This document shows, piece by piece, positions 43,510 through 52,755 of a DNA stretch of 64,000 nt. Position 1 is the stretch's first letter, and each line of letters begins with the position of its first letter. The DNA is from CALKAL01 sp051846895 (GTDB lineage Bacteria; Bacillota; Bacilli; Bacillales; Alkalibacillaceae): assembly GCA_051846895.1 (NCBI GenBank), contig JBPYCQ010000014.1, positions 1-64,000 of the forward strand, in the 5' to 3' direction. Position numbers and translations under genes: made by a program. The notes under the pieces were generated by a model. The model saw nothing but the letters and a program-made list of their open reading frames with translations, ran no database searches and had not been told where the DNA came from.

Positions 43510-43725
43510 ATGATGAACGAAGTATTAGCAAGTATGGCAGGTAACGTATGGAAAGTAGTAGTTAACGAGGGAGATCAAGTAACTAGTGGTCAAGATCTTG
43601 TTATTTTAGAATCAATGAAAATGGAAATCCCGATTGCCGCCGAAGTATCTGGTACGGTAAAAGAAATTAAAGTAAACGAAGGTGATTTTGTCAACGAAGG
43701 AGATGTTATTGCAATTATTGAATAA
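43510..43725 (+). CDS. yngHB: Biotin carboxyl carrier protein (YngHB-like)
   Basis: 71 aa. Biotinyl/lipoyl attachment domain with the biotin Lys in ILESMKMEIPI (SMKM in place of the usual AMKM, as in YngHB). The whole protein is this one domain, so it acts as a free carrier between YngH and YngE. AGGAGG precedes the start; it lies 14 nt after yngH. Confidence 0.93.
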   Translation: MMNEVLASMAGNVWKVVVNEGDQVTSGQDLVILESMKMEIPIAAEVSGTVKEIKVNEGDFVNEGDVIAIIE

Positions 43726-43747
43726 TTGAAAAGGGGTATTCAATCTT

Positions 43748-44656
43748 ATGCATTTACCAAAAAAAGTTACAATTAAAGAAGTCGGTCCACGTGATGGTTT
43801 ACAAAATGAAAGTGCATTTTTACCAACTGAAAGTAAAATTGAGTGGATTAATCAATTGTCAAATAGTGGATTATCATATATTGAAATAACATCCTTTGTC
43901 CATCCGAAATGGATACCACAATTAAAAGATGCTGTTGAAGTCGCAAAAAAGATTAACAGAAATGATGATGTGACATATGCCGCATTAGTTCCGAACATGA
44001 AAGGTCTTGAAAATGCTTTAGAAGCAGACGTTGATGAAGTTTCTGTGTTTATGTCAGCAAGTGAAGCGCATAACAAAAATAATATTAATAAAACAATCGA
44101 TGAAACGTATCCAATATTAAAAGAAGTCATTAATGAAGCGAAAAAAGCAAGCAAATCCGTACGAGGATACGTTTCAACAGTTTTCGGTTGTCCATATGAA
44201 GGTATAGTTGATGAAAACCAAGTTATAGATGTTTGTATGACGTTATTTGATATGGGAATCGATGAATTATCACTTGGTGATACGATTGGGGTAGCTAATC
44301 CAGTCCAAGTAGATCGTTTTTTACAAAAAATAAACTCTTATTTTCCAAAAGAAAAAATTGCTCTTCATTTTCACGATACGAGAGGAATGGCGCTAGCAAA
44401 TACGCTTGTTGCTTTAAAGCAAGGTTATACAACGTTTGACGGTGCACTTGGTGGATTAGGTGGTTGTCCATATGCTAAAGGGGCATCAGGCAATGTGGCC
44501 ACTGATGATTTAGTTCACATGCTTCATGAAATGGGAATCGAAACTGGAATCAATCTTAATGCCTTGCTAGATGCAGGTGCTTTTATTCAAAAAGAATTGA
44601 ATAAATCTTTGCCGAGTAAACAAATGAACATGTTTTCAAAAGGTGTGAGTAAATGA
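43748..44656 (+). CDS. yngG: Hydroxymethylglutaryl-CoA lyase (YngG-like)
   Basis: 302 aa. Cleaves HMG-CoA to acetoacetate and acetyl-CoA, the last step of leucine breakdown. The N-terminal metal-site motif is KEVGPRDGLQNES. LHFHDTRGMALANTL supplies metal-binding histidines, and the catalytic Cys is in GLGGCPYAKGASGNVATDDL. The stop overlaps the start of the next gene by four bases (ATGA). Confidence 0.94.
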   Translation: MHLPKKVTIKEVGPRDGLQNESAFLPTESKIEWINQLSNSGLSYIEITSFVHPKWIPQLKDAVEVAKKINRNDDVTYAALVPNMKGLENALEADVDEVSVFMSASEAHNKNNINKTIDETYPILKEVINEAKKASKSVRGYVSTVFGCPYEGIVDENQVIDVCMTLFDMGIDELSLGDTIGVANPVQVDRFLQKINSYFPKEKIALHFHDTRGMALANTLVALKQGYTTFDGALGGLGGCPYAKGASGNVATDDLVHMLHEMGIETGINLNALLDAGAFIQKELNKSLPSKQMNMFSKGVSK

Positions 44657-45432
44657 GTACCGTTACATTTAAAAAAAATGGTGAACATATCGGAATGATT
44701 ATCTTAAATCGACCAGAAGCAGCTAATGCGATGTCAAAACAACTTTTGATAGATTTTCACTCAGCACTTGATGAGGTTGAAAAGCAGAATGATTTAAGAG
44801 CACTAATTATAACTGCTGAAGGTGAAAAAGCTTTTTGTGCCGGTGCAGATTTAAAAGAACGTGCAACTTTGACTGAAAAAGAAACCATTCAAGCAGTTGG
44901 AGAAATTGGTAAACTAGTAACTAGGGTTGAGGATATGGAAATACCTACAATTGCTGCGATTAACGGCGCCGCTTTTGGTGGAGGATTAGAACTTGCTTTA
45001 GGTTGTGATATTAGAATTGCAAGTGAAAATGCAAAAATGGGACTAACTGAAACGTCATTGGGGATTATTCCCGGTGCTGGTGGCACACAACGACTTCCGA
45101 GATTAATAGGTTTAGCTAAAGCAAAATATTATATTTTAACAGCTAAACGTTTTGATAGTTTTGAAGGAAAAGAAATAGGATTAATACAGGAAGTCACTCC
45201 ACTAGAAGATCTTCAACATAAAGCACTTGAAATAGCTAACCAAATCGCTAGTAATGGTCCTATTGGTGTAAAAATGGCCAAAAAGGCAATCGTTGAAGGT
45301 ATGAGACATGATTTGAAAACAGGTCTAACCATTGAACGTAAAAATTATATGTACACGATTCCAACTGAAGATCGACTAGAAGGTTTAAAAGCCTTTAAGG
45401 AAAAGAGAAAGCCCAATTATAAAGGCAGATAG
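44653..45432 (+). CDS. yngF: Enoyl-CoA hydratase, probable methylglutaconyl-CoA hydratase (YngF-like)
   Basis: 259 aa. Crotonase-fold enzyme. The oxyanion-hole segments AFCAGADLKERA and AAINGAAFGGGLELALGCDIRIA are intact, as is ETSLGIIPGAGGTQRLPRLIG with a catalytic Glu. In the operon it would hydrate 3-methylglutaconyl-CoA to HMG-CoA. Translation is coupled to yngG through the ATGA overlap. Confidence 0.92.
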   Translation: MSTVTFKKNGEHIGMIILNRPEAANAMSKQLLIDFHSALDEVEKQNDLRALIITAEGEKAFCAGADLKERATLTEKETIQAVGEIGKLVTRVEDMEIPTIAAINGAAFGGGLELALGCDIRIASENAKMGLTETSLGIIPGAGGTQRLPRLIGLAKAKYYILTAKRFDSFEGKEIGLIQEVTPLEDLQHKALEIANQIASNGPIGVKMAKKAIVEGMRHDLKTGLTIERKNYMYTIPTEDRLEGLKAFKEKRKPNYKGR

Positions 45433-45447
45433 AAGGGGTGGAGTAAA

Positions 45448-46977
45448 TTGTCAAATGAATTCACATATGAAGAACTACGCGATCGTATTAAAAAAGGTGG
45501 CGCAGAAAAATATCATGAAAAAAATGCTGAAAAAGGGAAAATGTTCGTACGTGATCGTTTGAACATGCTATTAGATGACGATTTAAATGTCGAAGATGCT
45601 TTTTTTGCAAATTGTATGGATGAATCTTTACCTGCAGACGGTGTAGTAACTGGTATTGGTAAAATAAACGGTCAAACGGTTTGTGTGATGGCAAATGATT
45701 CTACTGTTAAAGCAGGTTCTTGGGGGAAAAGAACTGTTGAAAAAATAATTCGTATACAAGAAACAGCGATGAAACTAGAAGTACCGATGCTATATTTAGT
45801 TGATTCAGCTGGAGCTCGAATTACCGATCAAATTGAAATGTTCCCTAACCGAAGAGGAGCAGGTCGCATTTTTTATAATCAAGTGAAAATGTCAGGGCGT
45901 GTCCCACAAATCTGTTTACTTTTCGGCCCATCAGCAGCAGGTGGCGCATACATCCCAGCCTTCTGTGACATCGTTGTCATGGTTGAAGGTAATGCATCAA
46001 TGTACTTAGGTTCACCAAGGATGGCTGAAAAAGTCATTGGTGAAAAGGTATCACTTGAAGAGATGGGTGGAGCACGTATGCATTGCTCCGTTTCGGGATG
46101 TGGCGATGTTTTAGCTAAAGATGAAAAGGAAGCTATTGAATACGCACAAAAATATTTAACGTATTTCCCAGCTAACTTCAGAAGTAAACCGGAAGTAGTT
46201 GATGCGAAAGAACCTGCTTCCTTTGACAAAACAATTGAAGAATTAATACCTGAAAATCAAAATGCTCCATTTGATATGTATGAGTTAATCAATCGTTTGA
46301 TTGATGAAAATAGTTTTTGTGAAATTAAAAGAGAGTTTGCAAAAGAATTAATTACAGGTTTAGCACGCATTGATGGACAATCTGTTGGAATTATTGCTAA
46401 CCAGCCGCGGATGAAAGGTGGCGTATTGTTCCACGATTCTGCCGATAAAGCAGCTAAATTTATACAACTATGCGATGCGTACCACATTCCGTTAATTTTC
46501 TTAGCTGATATTCCTGGATTTATGATCGGAACTAAAGTAGAACGTGCTGGTATTATCCGTCACGGAGCTAAAATGATTTCAGCTATGAGTGAAGCAACTG
46601 TTCCAAAATTATCGGTTATCGTTAGAAAAGCATACGGTGCGGGATTATATGCCATGGCAGGACCAGCTTTTGAACCAGATGCAACCATTGCTCTTCCTTC
46701 AGCGCAGATTGCAGTTATGGGACCAGAAGCAGCGGTTAATGCTGTATATGCTAATAAAATCGCTGAACTTCCTGAGGAAGAACGTCCAGCATTTATAAAA
46801 CAAAAGCAGGAAGAATATAGAGAAAACATCGATATATACCGTTTAGCTTCAGAGATGGTGATTGACGATATTGTGCAACCAAATGATTTAAGAAATGAAC
46901 TTAAAAAACGTTTAGAAGCATATCGTTCTAAAAATTTAACCTTTACTGAAAGAAAACACGGTGTATATCCAGTTTAA
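45448..46977 (+). CDS. yngE: Carboxyltransferase subunit of acyl-CoA carboxylase (YngE-like)
   Basis: 509 aa. Transfers the carboxyl group from biotin to the acyl-CoA; together with YngH and YngHB a probable methylcrotonyl-CoA carboxylase. The two crotonase-like halves contain LFGPSAAGGAYIPAFCDIVVMVEG and FLADIPGFMIGTKVERAGIIRHGAKM. The start is TTG 45448 after AAGGGGTGGAG. It is the last gene of the operon, followed by a strong terminator. Confidence 0.93.
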   Translation: MSNEFTYEELRDRIKKGGAEKYHEKNAEKGKMFVRDRLNMLLDDDLNVEDAFFANCMDESLPADGVVTGIGKINGQTVCVMANDSTVKAGSWGKRTVEKIIRIQETAMKLEVPMLYLVDSAGARITDQIEMFPNRRGAGRIFYNQVKMSGRVPQICLLFGPSAAGGAYIPAFCDIVVMVEGNASMYLGSPRMAEKVIGEKVSLEEMGGARMHCSVSGCGDVLAKDEKEAIEYAQKYLTYFPANFRSKPEVVDAKEPASFDKTIEELIPENQNAPFDMYELINRLIDENSFCEIKREFAKELITGLARIDGQSVGIIANQPRMKGGVLFHDSADKAAKFIQLCDAYHIPLIFLADIPGFMIGTKVERAGIIRHGAKMISAMSEATVPKLSVIVRKAYGAGLYAMAGPAFEPDATIALPSAQIAVMGPEAAVNAVYANKIAELPEEERPAFIKQKQEEYRENIDIYRLASEMVIDDIVQPNDLRNELKKRLEAYRSKNLTFTERKHGVYPV

Positions 46978-46985
46978 TATACCTG

Positions 46986-47017
46986 AACCGTCCATCTATA
47001 AAGGTGGACGGTTTTTT
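46986..47017 (+). terminator. Terminator after yngE
   Basis: 9-bp perfect stem (46986-46994 with 47005-47013) with six T's. It closes the acyl-CoA degradation operon. Confidence 0.88.
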
Positions 47018-47079
47018 GTATGAAAATTTTACAATAACTCAAAATATGGAGAGTGATTACAAGACAAGGTTGTGGTTCA

Positions 47080-48339
47080 ATGAATAGATCAAATGTTCCT
47101 TACAATAGTAGAGTTGATGAAAGCATCGAATTACTAATGGAAGGATATCAATTTATTCTTAATCGTAAAAAGAAACACCAATCAAATCTTTTTCAGACGA
47201 GATTATTAGGAAAAAAAGTTATATGTATGTCTGGTAAAGAAGCTGCCGAATTATTTTATAATAATGAATTATTTCAACGTAAAGGTGCCGCCCCTAAACG
47301 TATTCAAAAAACGTTATTTGGCGAACAAGCTATACAATCGTTAGATGGTCAGGCGCATAAACATCGGAAACAATTTTTCATGTCTTTTATGACAGTAGAA
47401 AATATTAATTTATTGAAAGATATTACGAGAAAACATTGGGAATCACATATGAAACATGTGCAAACAAAACCACAAATTGAGCTTTTCAATGAAGCTCAAC
47501 AAATGATGTGTAAAGCTGCCTGTGAATGGACAGGCGTACCGATTAAAAACATAGAGGTAAAACAACGTGCACAAGATTTCGGAAAAATGGTTGATGCTTT
47601 CGGTGCGGTTGGCCCTAGACATTGGCAAGGACGAACAGCAAGAGATCGAGCAGAAATATGGATCAGGGAAATCATTCAACAGGTAAGAGCAAATGAAATC
47701 CATGTTCCTGATAACTCGATTCTTTATCAATTCGCTCATCATAAAGATCATCACGGTCGTTTATTGAACCCTTTAATGGCCGCTGTAGAATTAATTAATA
47801 TTTTGCGTCCAATTGTTGCGATTGCAACATATATCACGTTCAGTGCCCTTGCGATACATCAGTATCCAAGTGTAAAAGTGCGATTAAAAACAAATGACGA
47901 ACAATATATGCGAATGTTTATTAATGAAGTAAGAAGATATTATCCATTTGGTCCGTTTTTAGGTGCTAAAGTTAAAAAAAAATTTAAATACAACGATTTA
48001 ATTTTTAATAAAGGACAACTCGTTCTACTAGATGTATACGGTACAAATAGAGACGATAATCTTTGGCAACAACCGAATATATTTAAGCCAGAAAGATTTG
48101 CAAATTGGAATGATGGAAGGTTTAATTTAATACCTCAAGGCGGTGGCAAATATGATGAAAACCACCGTTGCGCAGGAGAACAAGTAACAATCGAAGTATT
48201 AGCAACTAGTATTGATTTCCTAGTAAATAAAATGGACTATGATGTCCCAGATCAAGAATTTAACTATGATCTGTCACGAATGCCAACCTTGCCATCCGAC
48301 CGATTTATTATTGAAAATATTGAATTAAAAAACAATTAG
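47080..48339 (+). CDS. cypC: CYP152-type fatty acid peroxygenase (cytochrome P450, CypC-like)
   Basis: 419 aa. Uses hydrogen peroxide to hydroxylate fatty acids at the alpha or beta carbon and needs no reductase. It matches B. subtilis CypC (P450-BS-beta) along its full length, e.g. VDAFGAVGPRHWQGR, and INILRPIVAIATYITFSALA with the Arg-Pro pair that binds the substrate carboxylate in place of the usual acid-alcohol pair. The heme Cys is in ENHRCAGEQVTIEV. The start ATG 47080 gives the length of CypC (417 aa); a GTG nine codons upstream is also in frame. Own terminator downstream. Confidence 0.95.
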   Translation: MNRSNVPYNSRVDESIELLMEGYQFILNRKKKHQSNLFQTRLLGKKVICMSGKEAAELFYNNELFQRKGAAPKRIQKTLFGEQAIQSLDGQAHKHRKQFFMSFMTVENINLLKDITRKHWESHMKHVQTKPQIELFNEAQQMMCKAACEWTGVPIKNIEVKQRAQDFGKMVDAFGAVGPRHWQGRTARDRAEIWIREIIQQVRANEIHVPDNSILYQFAHHKDHHGRLLNPLMAAVELINILRPIVAIATYITFSALAIHQYPSVKVRLKTNDEQYMRMFINEVRRYYPFGPFLGAKVKKKFKYNDLIFNKGQLVLLDVYGTNRDDNLWQQPNIFKPERFANWNDGRFNLIPQGGGKYDENHRCAGEQVTIEVLATSIDFLVNKMDYDVPDQEFNYDLSRMPTLPSDRFIIENIELKNN

Positions 48340-48364
48340 GCTAGCGTCTCAGCTAGTCTTTTCT
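48339..48364 (+). terminator. Terminator after cypC
   Basis: 7-bp stem (48339-48345 with 48352-48358, one G-T) starting at the stop codon, T-rich tail. Confidence 0.65.
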
Positions 48365-48403
48365 TTATTGTTAGGAAATTATAAAGCGATATAGTTATGA
48401 ATC

Positions 48404-48592
48404 ATTGTTCAAAGTTAATGTGTGATTGTTCAAACATGGTGCTTAATTGTTCAAAGTTGGTATGTGATTGTTCAAACATGGTGAGTAATTGTTCAAACAC
48501 GGTGAGTAATTGTTCAAAGTTGGTGTCTGATTGTTCAAACATAGTGCGTAATTGTTCAAAGTTGGTACATGATTGTTCAAACTACCTGTGTT
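48404..48592 (+). repeat. Nine tandem 21-bp repeats, unit begins ATTGTTCAAA
   Basis: Each unit starts ATTGTTCAAA; the next bases alternate between GTTGG and CATGG types, giving a 42-bp higher-order period. The ninth unit diverges at its end. Because 21 is divisible by three, a frame from ATG 48397 to the stop at 48603 stays open and would encode a 68-aa peptide of Cys-containing heptads (NCSKLVC DCSNMVS). The opposite strand is open too, and no good ribosome-binding site is present, so coding is unproven. The array fills most of the 323-bp gap between cypC and the FAD dehydrogenase gene. Confidence 0.9.
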
Positions 48593-48662
48593 TTTGTTCT
48601 TAAAAGGAGTTTTAAATGATTTTGTCGAAATTAATAATATAAATTGGTAGGAGGAGATCGTT

Positions 48663-50354
48663 GTGAAATATGACGTCATTGTAGTTGGAGCAGGTCTAGC
48701 AGGGCTAGTGGCAACAGCCGAAGCAGCAGATGGTGGCAAGAAAATATTGTTGCTTGATCAAGAACCTGAGAGCTCATTTGGTGGTCAGGCTTGGTGGTCT
48801 TTTGGTGGTTTATTCTTTATCGATTCGCCTGAACAAAGAAGAATGGGTATAAAAGATTCACTTGACTTAGCTAAGCAGGATTGGTTTGGGTCTGCAGATT
48901 TTGATCGATTAGAAGATGAGGATTATTGGGCTGTTAAATGGGCTGAAGCCTATTTAGAGTTTGCAGCAACGGAAAAGCGTTCATGGCTTCAAACTATGGG
49001 AATTAAGCTATTCCCTGTCGTTGGTTGGGCTGAACGAGGTGGATATTTAGCTGATGGTCACGGTAATTCTGTACCTCGCTTTCATATTGTATGGGGCACT
49101 GGACCAGCCATAGTTCAAGCTTTTGAAAAACGACTAAAGAAACATATGGAATCAGGTCAAATTACATATTTACCTAGACACCAAGTTGACCAATTATTAG
49201 TAGAAAATGAAGCAGTCATTGGTGTTAAAGGATCTATTCTCGAAGCCAGTGACGTCAATCGAGGTGAAAGAAGTTCACGGACGGTTATTGATAAGTTTGA
49301 ATATTATGCTAACGATACCGTTATCGCAAGTGGAGGGATCGGTGCTAACTTCGAATTAATCAGACAAAATTGGCCAGGCAGACTAGGAAAGCCACCGAAA
49401 AATATGATTTCTGGCGTACCAGATCATGTTGACGGACGTATGCTATCTATCACGGAAAAAATCGGTGGACGTATCGTTAATCGTGACCGAATGTGGCATT
49501 ACACGGAAGGAATAAAAAACTGGGACCCCATTTGGACAGATCATGGCATACGAATTCTACCTGGACCTTCATCAATATGGTTAGATGCTGAAGGCCACCG
49601 TTTTCAAGCGCCAAATTTTCCTGGATTCGATACATTAGGTACATTAGAAGCGATTATGAAAACGGGATATGATTATTCTTGGTTCATATTGACACAAAAA
49701 ATAATAGAAAAAGAGTTTGCGTTATCTGGCTCTGAACAAAACCCAGATTTAACGGGTAAAAGCTTTAAAAAACTTCTAGAAAGGCTTAAAAAAGGAGCAC
49801 CAGGCCCTGTTCAAGCATTCATGGACCATGGAGAAGATTTCATTGTCTCTAATGATCTTGACGATTTAGTAGAGAAAATGAACGAATTAGTTGGTCAGCC
49901 ATTACTTGATGTTGAACATGTAAGAAGACAAATTGAAGCAAGAGACAGAGAAATTGATAACAAATTTACGAAAGACTTACAAGTAACCGCGTTAAGAGGT
50001 TCAAGATTTTATCGTGGTGACAAATTAATACGCACTGCAAAGCCACATAAAATCTTAGACTCGAAGAATGGACCATTAATTGCTGTAAGATTAAATATCA
50101 TTAGTCGTAAAACATTAGGTGGTTTACAAACAGATTTAAATGGTAGAGTACTAGATACGACTGGAAACCCTATTGAGGGATTGTATGCAGCTGGTGAAGC
50201 ATCGGGCTTTGGCGGTGGAGGAATGCATGGATACCGAGCTTTAGAAGGCACTTTTTTAGGCGGTTGTCTTTTCACGGGAAAAGTAGTTGGTCAATCACTA
50301 GCCAAAAAAATAAACGAAGTTGAACATAATAATATTATGTCAACTAACAAATAA
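48663..50354 (+). CDS. FAD-binding dehydrogenase of the fumarate reductase/ketosteroid dehydrogenase family
   Basis: 563 aa. Dinucleotide-binding start YDVIVVGAGLAGLVATAEAADGGKKILLLDQE, then SFGGQAWWSFGGLFF, and a C-terminal FAD segment GLYAAGEASGFGGGGMHGYRALEGTFLGGCLFTG. The group is annotated as flavoprotein dehydrogenases with unknown substrate; no membrane anchor or partner is near. The start is GTG 48663 after AGGAGGAG. Probably cytosolic. Confidence 0.85.
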   Translation: MKYDVIVVGAGLAGLVATAEAADGGKKILLLDQEPESSFGGQAWWSFGGLFFIDSPEQRRMGIKDSLDLAKQDWFGSADFDRLEDEDYWAVKWAEAYLEFAATEKRSWLQTMGIKLFPVVGWAERGGYLADGHGNSVPRFHIVWGTGPAIVQAFEKRLKKHMESGQITYLPRHQVDQLLVENEAVIGVKGSILEASDVNRGERSSRTVIDKFEYYANDTVIASGGIGANFELIRQNWPGRLGKPPKNMISGVPDHVDGRMLSITEKIGGRIVNRDRMWHYTEGIKNWDPIWTDHGIRILPGPSSIWLDAEGHRFQAPNFPGFDTLGTLEAIMKTGYDYSWFILTQKIIEKEFALSGSEQNPDLTGKSFKKLLERLKKGAPGPVQAFMDHGEDFIVSNDLDDLVEKMNELVGQPLLDVEHVRRQIEARDREIDNKFTKDLQVTALRGSRFYRGDKLIRTAKPHKILDSKNGPLIAVRLNIISRKTLGGLQTDLNGRVLDTTGNPIEGLYAAGEASGFGGGGMHGYRALEGTFLGGCLFTGKVVGQSLAKKINEVEHNNIMSTNK

Positions 50355-50392
50355 ACCGATCTATTTTTTTGAAATTAGGAGGTGAGCGACTA

Positions 50393-51238
50393 ATGGATTG
50401 GGATTTTCAACAATCTCAGAAATTCAAACCACGGAGCAGAAGTGGGTTAAGAATATTTGCTGGAACTCAATATTACCGTCTTAAACGAAGAATTGAATGG
50501 TATACAGATAAGAAAAAGTATGCAACACTTATTGAAAAAGATTTATATCCTAATGTGATTAAAAAGCATCAAACGATATTACGTCGCCAACTGAAAGATG
50601 TTGATATGTGGTATCAAGAAAATAAAATAACTAACTTGAAACTCGCAATTAATAGATTGAATGGAATTATTATAAAGCCTGGTGAAACATTTTCATATTG
50701 GCGACTAATTGGTAAACCAACTAAGCAAAAAGGGTATTTAGAAGGCATGGTTCTTCACTACGGATCCTTCAGACCAGGTATTGGTGGAGGCTTATGTCAA
50801 TTATCGAACCTTATCTACTGGATTACGTTACATACGCCATTAACAGTTACAGAACGACATAGACATAGTTACGATGTGTTTCCCGATTCAAACCGTACCC
50901 AGCCATTCGGAAGTGGTGCAACGTGTGCTTATAATTATTTGGATCTACAAATATTAAATGAAACAACTAATACATTTCAACTTCATTTATATCTAACCGA
51001 TGAATATTTAGTTGGCGAATGGCGTGCAATAAATCCTGTCGTTATGTCTTATGAAGTATATGAAAAAGATCACAAAATTACACATGAACATTGGGGTGGC
51101 TATGTCAGGCATAATACGATTTACCGAAAAGTTTATAATGGTCAGAATGAATGGATTGATGATGAGTACATTACAGAGAACCATGCGTTAATGATGTATA
51201 ATCCTTTATTGGAGCAAGAACAAGAGGTGGACATTTGA
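50393..51238 (+). CDS. VanW family protein
   Basis: 281 aa. Contains the VanW core: KLAINRLNGIIIKPGETFSYWRLIGKPTKQKGYLEG, GIGGGLCQLSNLIYW, and RHRHSYDVFPD. VanW genes occur in some vancomycin-resistance clusters, but the family is widespread and its role is unknown; no van genes are here, so resistance should not be inferred. The start follows AGGAGGTGAG; an upstream in-frame start would overlap that site. No signal peptide is apparent. Confidence 0.85.
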   Translation: MDWDFQQSQKFKPRSRSGLRIFAGTQYYRLKRRIEWYTDKKKYATLIEKDLYPNVIKKHQTILRRQLKDVDMWYQENKITNLKLAINRLNGIIIKPGETFSYWRLIGKPTKQKGYLEGMVLHYGSFRPGIGGGLCQLSNLIYWITLHTPLTVTERHRHSYDVFPDSNRTQPFGSGATCAYNYLDLQILNETTNTFQLHLYLTDEYLVGEWRAINPVVMSYEVYEKDHKITHEHWGGYVRHNTIYRKVYNGQNEWIDDEYITENHALMMYNPLLEQEQEVDI

Positions 51239-51303
51239 TAATCAGTCCATCACAATATTTATGATGACGCTTTGATTATTAAAGCGAAAGAAGGGTTGAT
51301 ATT

Positions 51304-51624
51304 ATGGATTTAATTCTTGAAATTGCTCGTATTTTACTACCTGTAGTAACCGTGTCAGGTATTGCAATATTCGTTGTTTTAAGAATGAACTATAAATATA
51401 AAAATAGCACTTTAGGTAAGAAAAAATCAAAAGGCGCTCAACTTTTACTAGACAGTTTAATACCCCTTGGAATGATGGTTGGTTGTATGGTCGCTATACT
51501 TCTTAGCGTATTTCTCTCAATTCCATTACTTTCTACAATGGTTTGGGGAGCTGGAATAGGATTATTATTTGGATATTTCGCATATGAAATTTATAGCAAA
51601 ACAGATGAAAGTTATTCATATTAA
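51304..51624 (+). CDS. Small membrane protein, unrecognised
   Basis: 106 aa. Three predicted membrane segments (about residues 5-27, 50-70, 73-93) and a Lys-rich loop (GKKKSKGAQ) between the first two. AAAGAAGGG precedes the start. I do not recognise the family. It is near other small membrane proteins but shows no clear operon partner. Confidence 0.65.
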   Translation: MDLILEIARILLPVVTVSGIAIFVVLRMNYKYKNSTLGKKKSKGAQLLLDSLIPLGMMVGCMVAILLSVFLSIPLLSTMVWGAGIGLLFGYFAYEIYSKTDESYSY

Positions 51625-51701
51625 CTATTTTCGCGAATGGTCACGATTTAATAAGGATACGACATTTAATTGAATATTACTTATAATTATCGAGGTGGAA
51701 T

Positions 51702-52235
51702 ATGAACTTTATTGCATGGACAATTGTAGCCTGTGAGATTGGTTTTTGGGTTTTTATTATTGCAGGACTAGTGACAAGATATATTTTTAATCAAAAAAAA
51801 GTAGGTCTTTTTCTTTTAGCTATGACTCCAGTTGTAGATTTGATATTAATTATAGTAACTGGAATTGATATATATCAAGGTGCTGTACCGACAATTGCTC
51901 ATGGGATCGCTCCTATTTATATCGCTATATCTATAATATTTGGAAAAAGCATGATTAAATGGGCAGATGAACGTTTTTTGTATTATGTAAAACGGGAGGG
52001 TGCAAAACCTGTACGCAGGATTGGAATAGACCATGCAAAACATAGCATGAAGGGTTCTCTCCAACATGTTTTAGCATTTATTATTGGTGGGGCAATGTTG
52101 TTATTCATGATATATTACATAGGCAATAATACAGATACAATGGCACTTCAGGAGACACTCAAAGTTTGGGGAGTTATTGTCATTATTGATATTGTAATTT
52201 CTATTTCATATTTTATCTGGCCACGAGAAAAATAG
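51702..52235 (+). CDS. Four-helix membrane protein, resembles Bacillus YmcC
   Basis: 177 aa with about five membrane segments. The opening WTIVACEIGFWVFIIAGLVTRYIF, the middle GKSMIKWADERFLYYVK and two helices at the end resemble the YmcC group of Bacillus membrane proteins of unknown function; this is recognition from memory of the pattern. GAGGTGG precedes the start. A strong terminator follows. Confidence 0.6.
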   Translation: MNFIAWTIVACEIGFWVFIIAGLVTRYIFNQKKVGLFLLAMTPVVDLILIIVTGIDIYQGAVPTIAHGIAPIYIAISIIFGKSMIKWADERFLYYVKREGAKPVRRIGIDHAKHSMKGSLQHVLAFIIGGAMLLFMIYYIGNNTDTMALQETLKVWGVIVIIDIVISISYFIWPREK

Positions 52236-52293
52236 ACTAGAGATAGCGTTAGGAAAATGTAGAATTTACAAAGTTAAAGAAATTCTAATATTA

Positions 52294-52337
52294 AAAAGCC
52301 CAATTTCTCAGTTAAAGTTGAGAAATTGGGCTTTTTT
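52294..52337. terminator. Strong terminator (long perfect stem)
   Basis: 17-bp perfect stem (52294-52310 with 52319-52335), 8-nt loop, eight T's. The upstream arm also gives a T run on the minus strand, so it may serve the converging hypothetical gene as well. Confidence 0.9.
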
Positions 52338-52377
52338 TTGTTCACTCTATAAGCACGCGTCCCCGTTAAGGATGCTG

Positions 52378-52722
52378 TCATTTAATTTTACTCCAAATGG
52401 TCTCTTTAGTATCAGCTAACTCTATACGTATAGGGTTATTAGAATCATCTCCGAGTTCTATGAATTCGGGAATGTTGCTTTTTTCACTTGCTTCTACGAT
52501 CTCTAATAACGCTGCGTGATACTCTTTATAGTCCGGATCATGCATTTCGAGGCCATTGTCGGTATCGTATAGTGTATCTAAAGAATAAATAGCTTCGGTA
52601 TTATCTTCCCATATCACCCTCAAAAGTGTTCCATTTTTATATTTTTGAAGAGTACTTACAATAGAACTGTAATACACTTGTTGTTTCCACTCCTTATCAA
52701 TCAGGGACGAGTAATGGTACAA
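52378..52722 (-). CDS. Hypothetical acidic protein
   Basis: 114 aa, acidic, no membrane segment. I do not recognise it; the sequence around LLRVIWEDNTEAIYSLDTLYDTDNGLE looks like a small beta-rich domain. The start given is TTG with no convincing ribosome-binding site, so the true start may lie inside, or the frame may be a remnant. It is downstream of and in the same direction as the acyl-CoA synthetase gene (33 nt gap). Confidence 0.5.
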   Translation of the reverse strand: MYHYSSLIDKEWKQQVYYSSIVSTLQKYKNGTLLRVIWEDNTEAIYSLDTLYDTDNGLEMHDPDYKEYHAALLEIVEASEKSNIPEFIELGDDSNNPIRIELADTKETIWSKIK

Positions 52723-52755
52723 AATGAGCCCAATAAACTTGAGATTCCATTTAAA

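Noticed and set aside
44889..46829. Long antisense open frames within the acyl-CoA operon (for example 45879-46229 and 46560-46829 on the minus strand)
   Set aside because: They lie opposite strongly conserved enzyme genes, lack ribosome-binding sites and show no recognisable domains; they are mirror frames.
47053..47079. GTG 47053 as the cypC start
   Set aside because: The ATG at 47080 gives the length and N-terminus expected for CYP152 proteins; the GTG has a poorly spaced ribosome-binding site.
48404..48592. CRISPR array
   Set aside because: The units are directly abutting 21-mers without unique spacers, and no cas genes are nearby; it is a tandem repeat.
50393..51238. Vancomycin resistance locus
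   Set aside because: Only a VanW-family gene is present; no vanHAX, vanRS or vanY genes are nearby, and VanW proteins are common in Bacillota.
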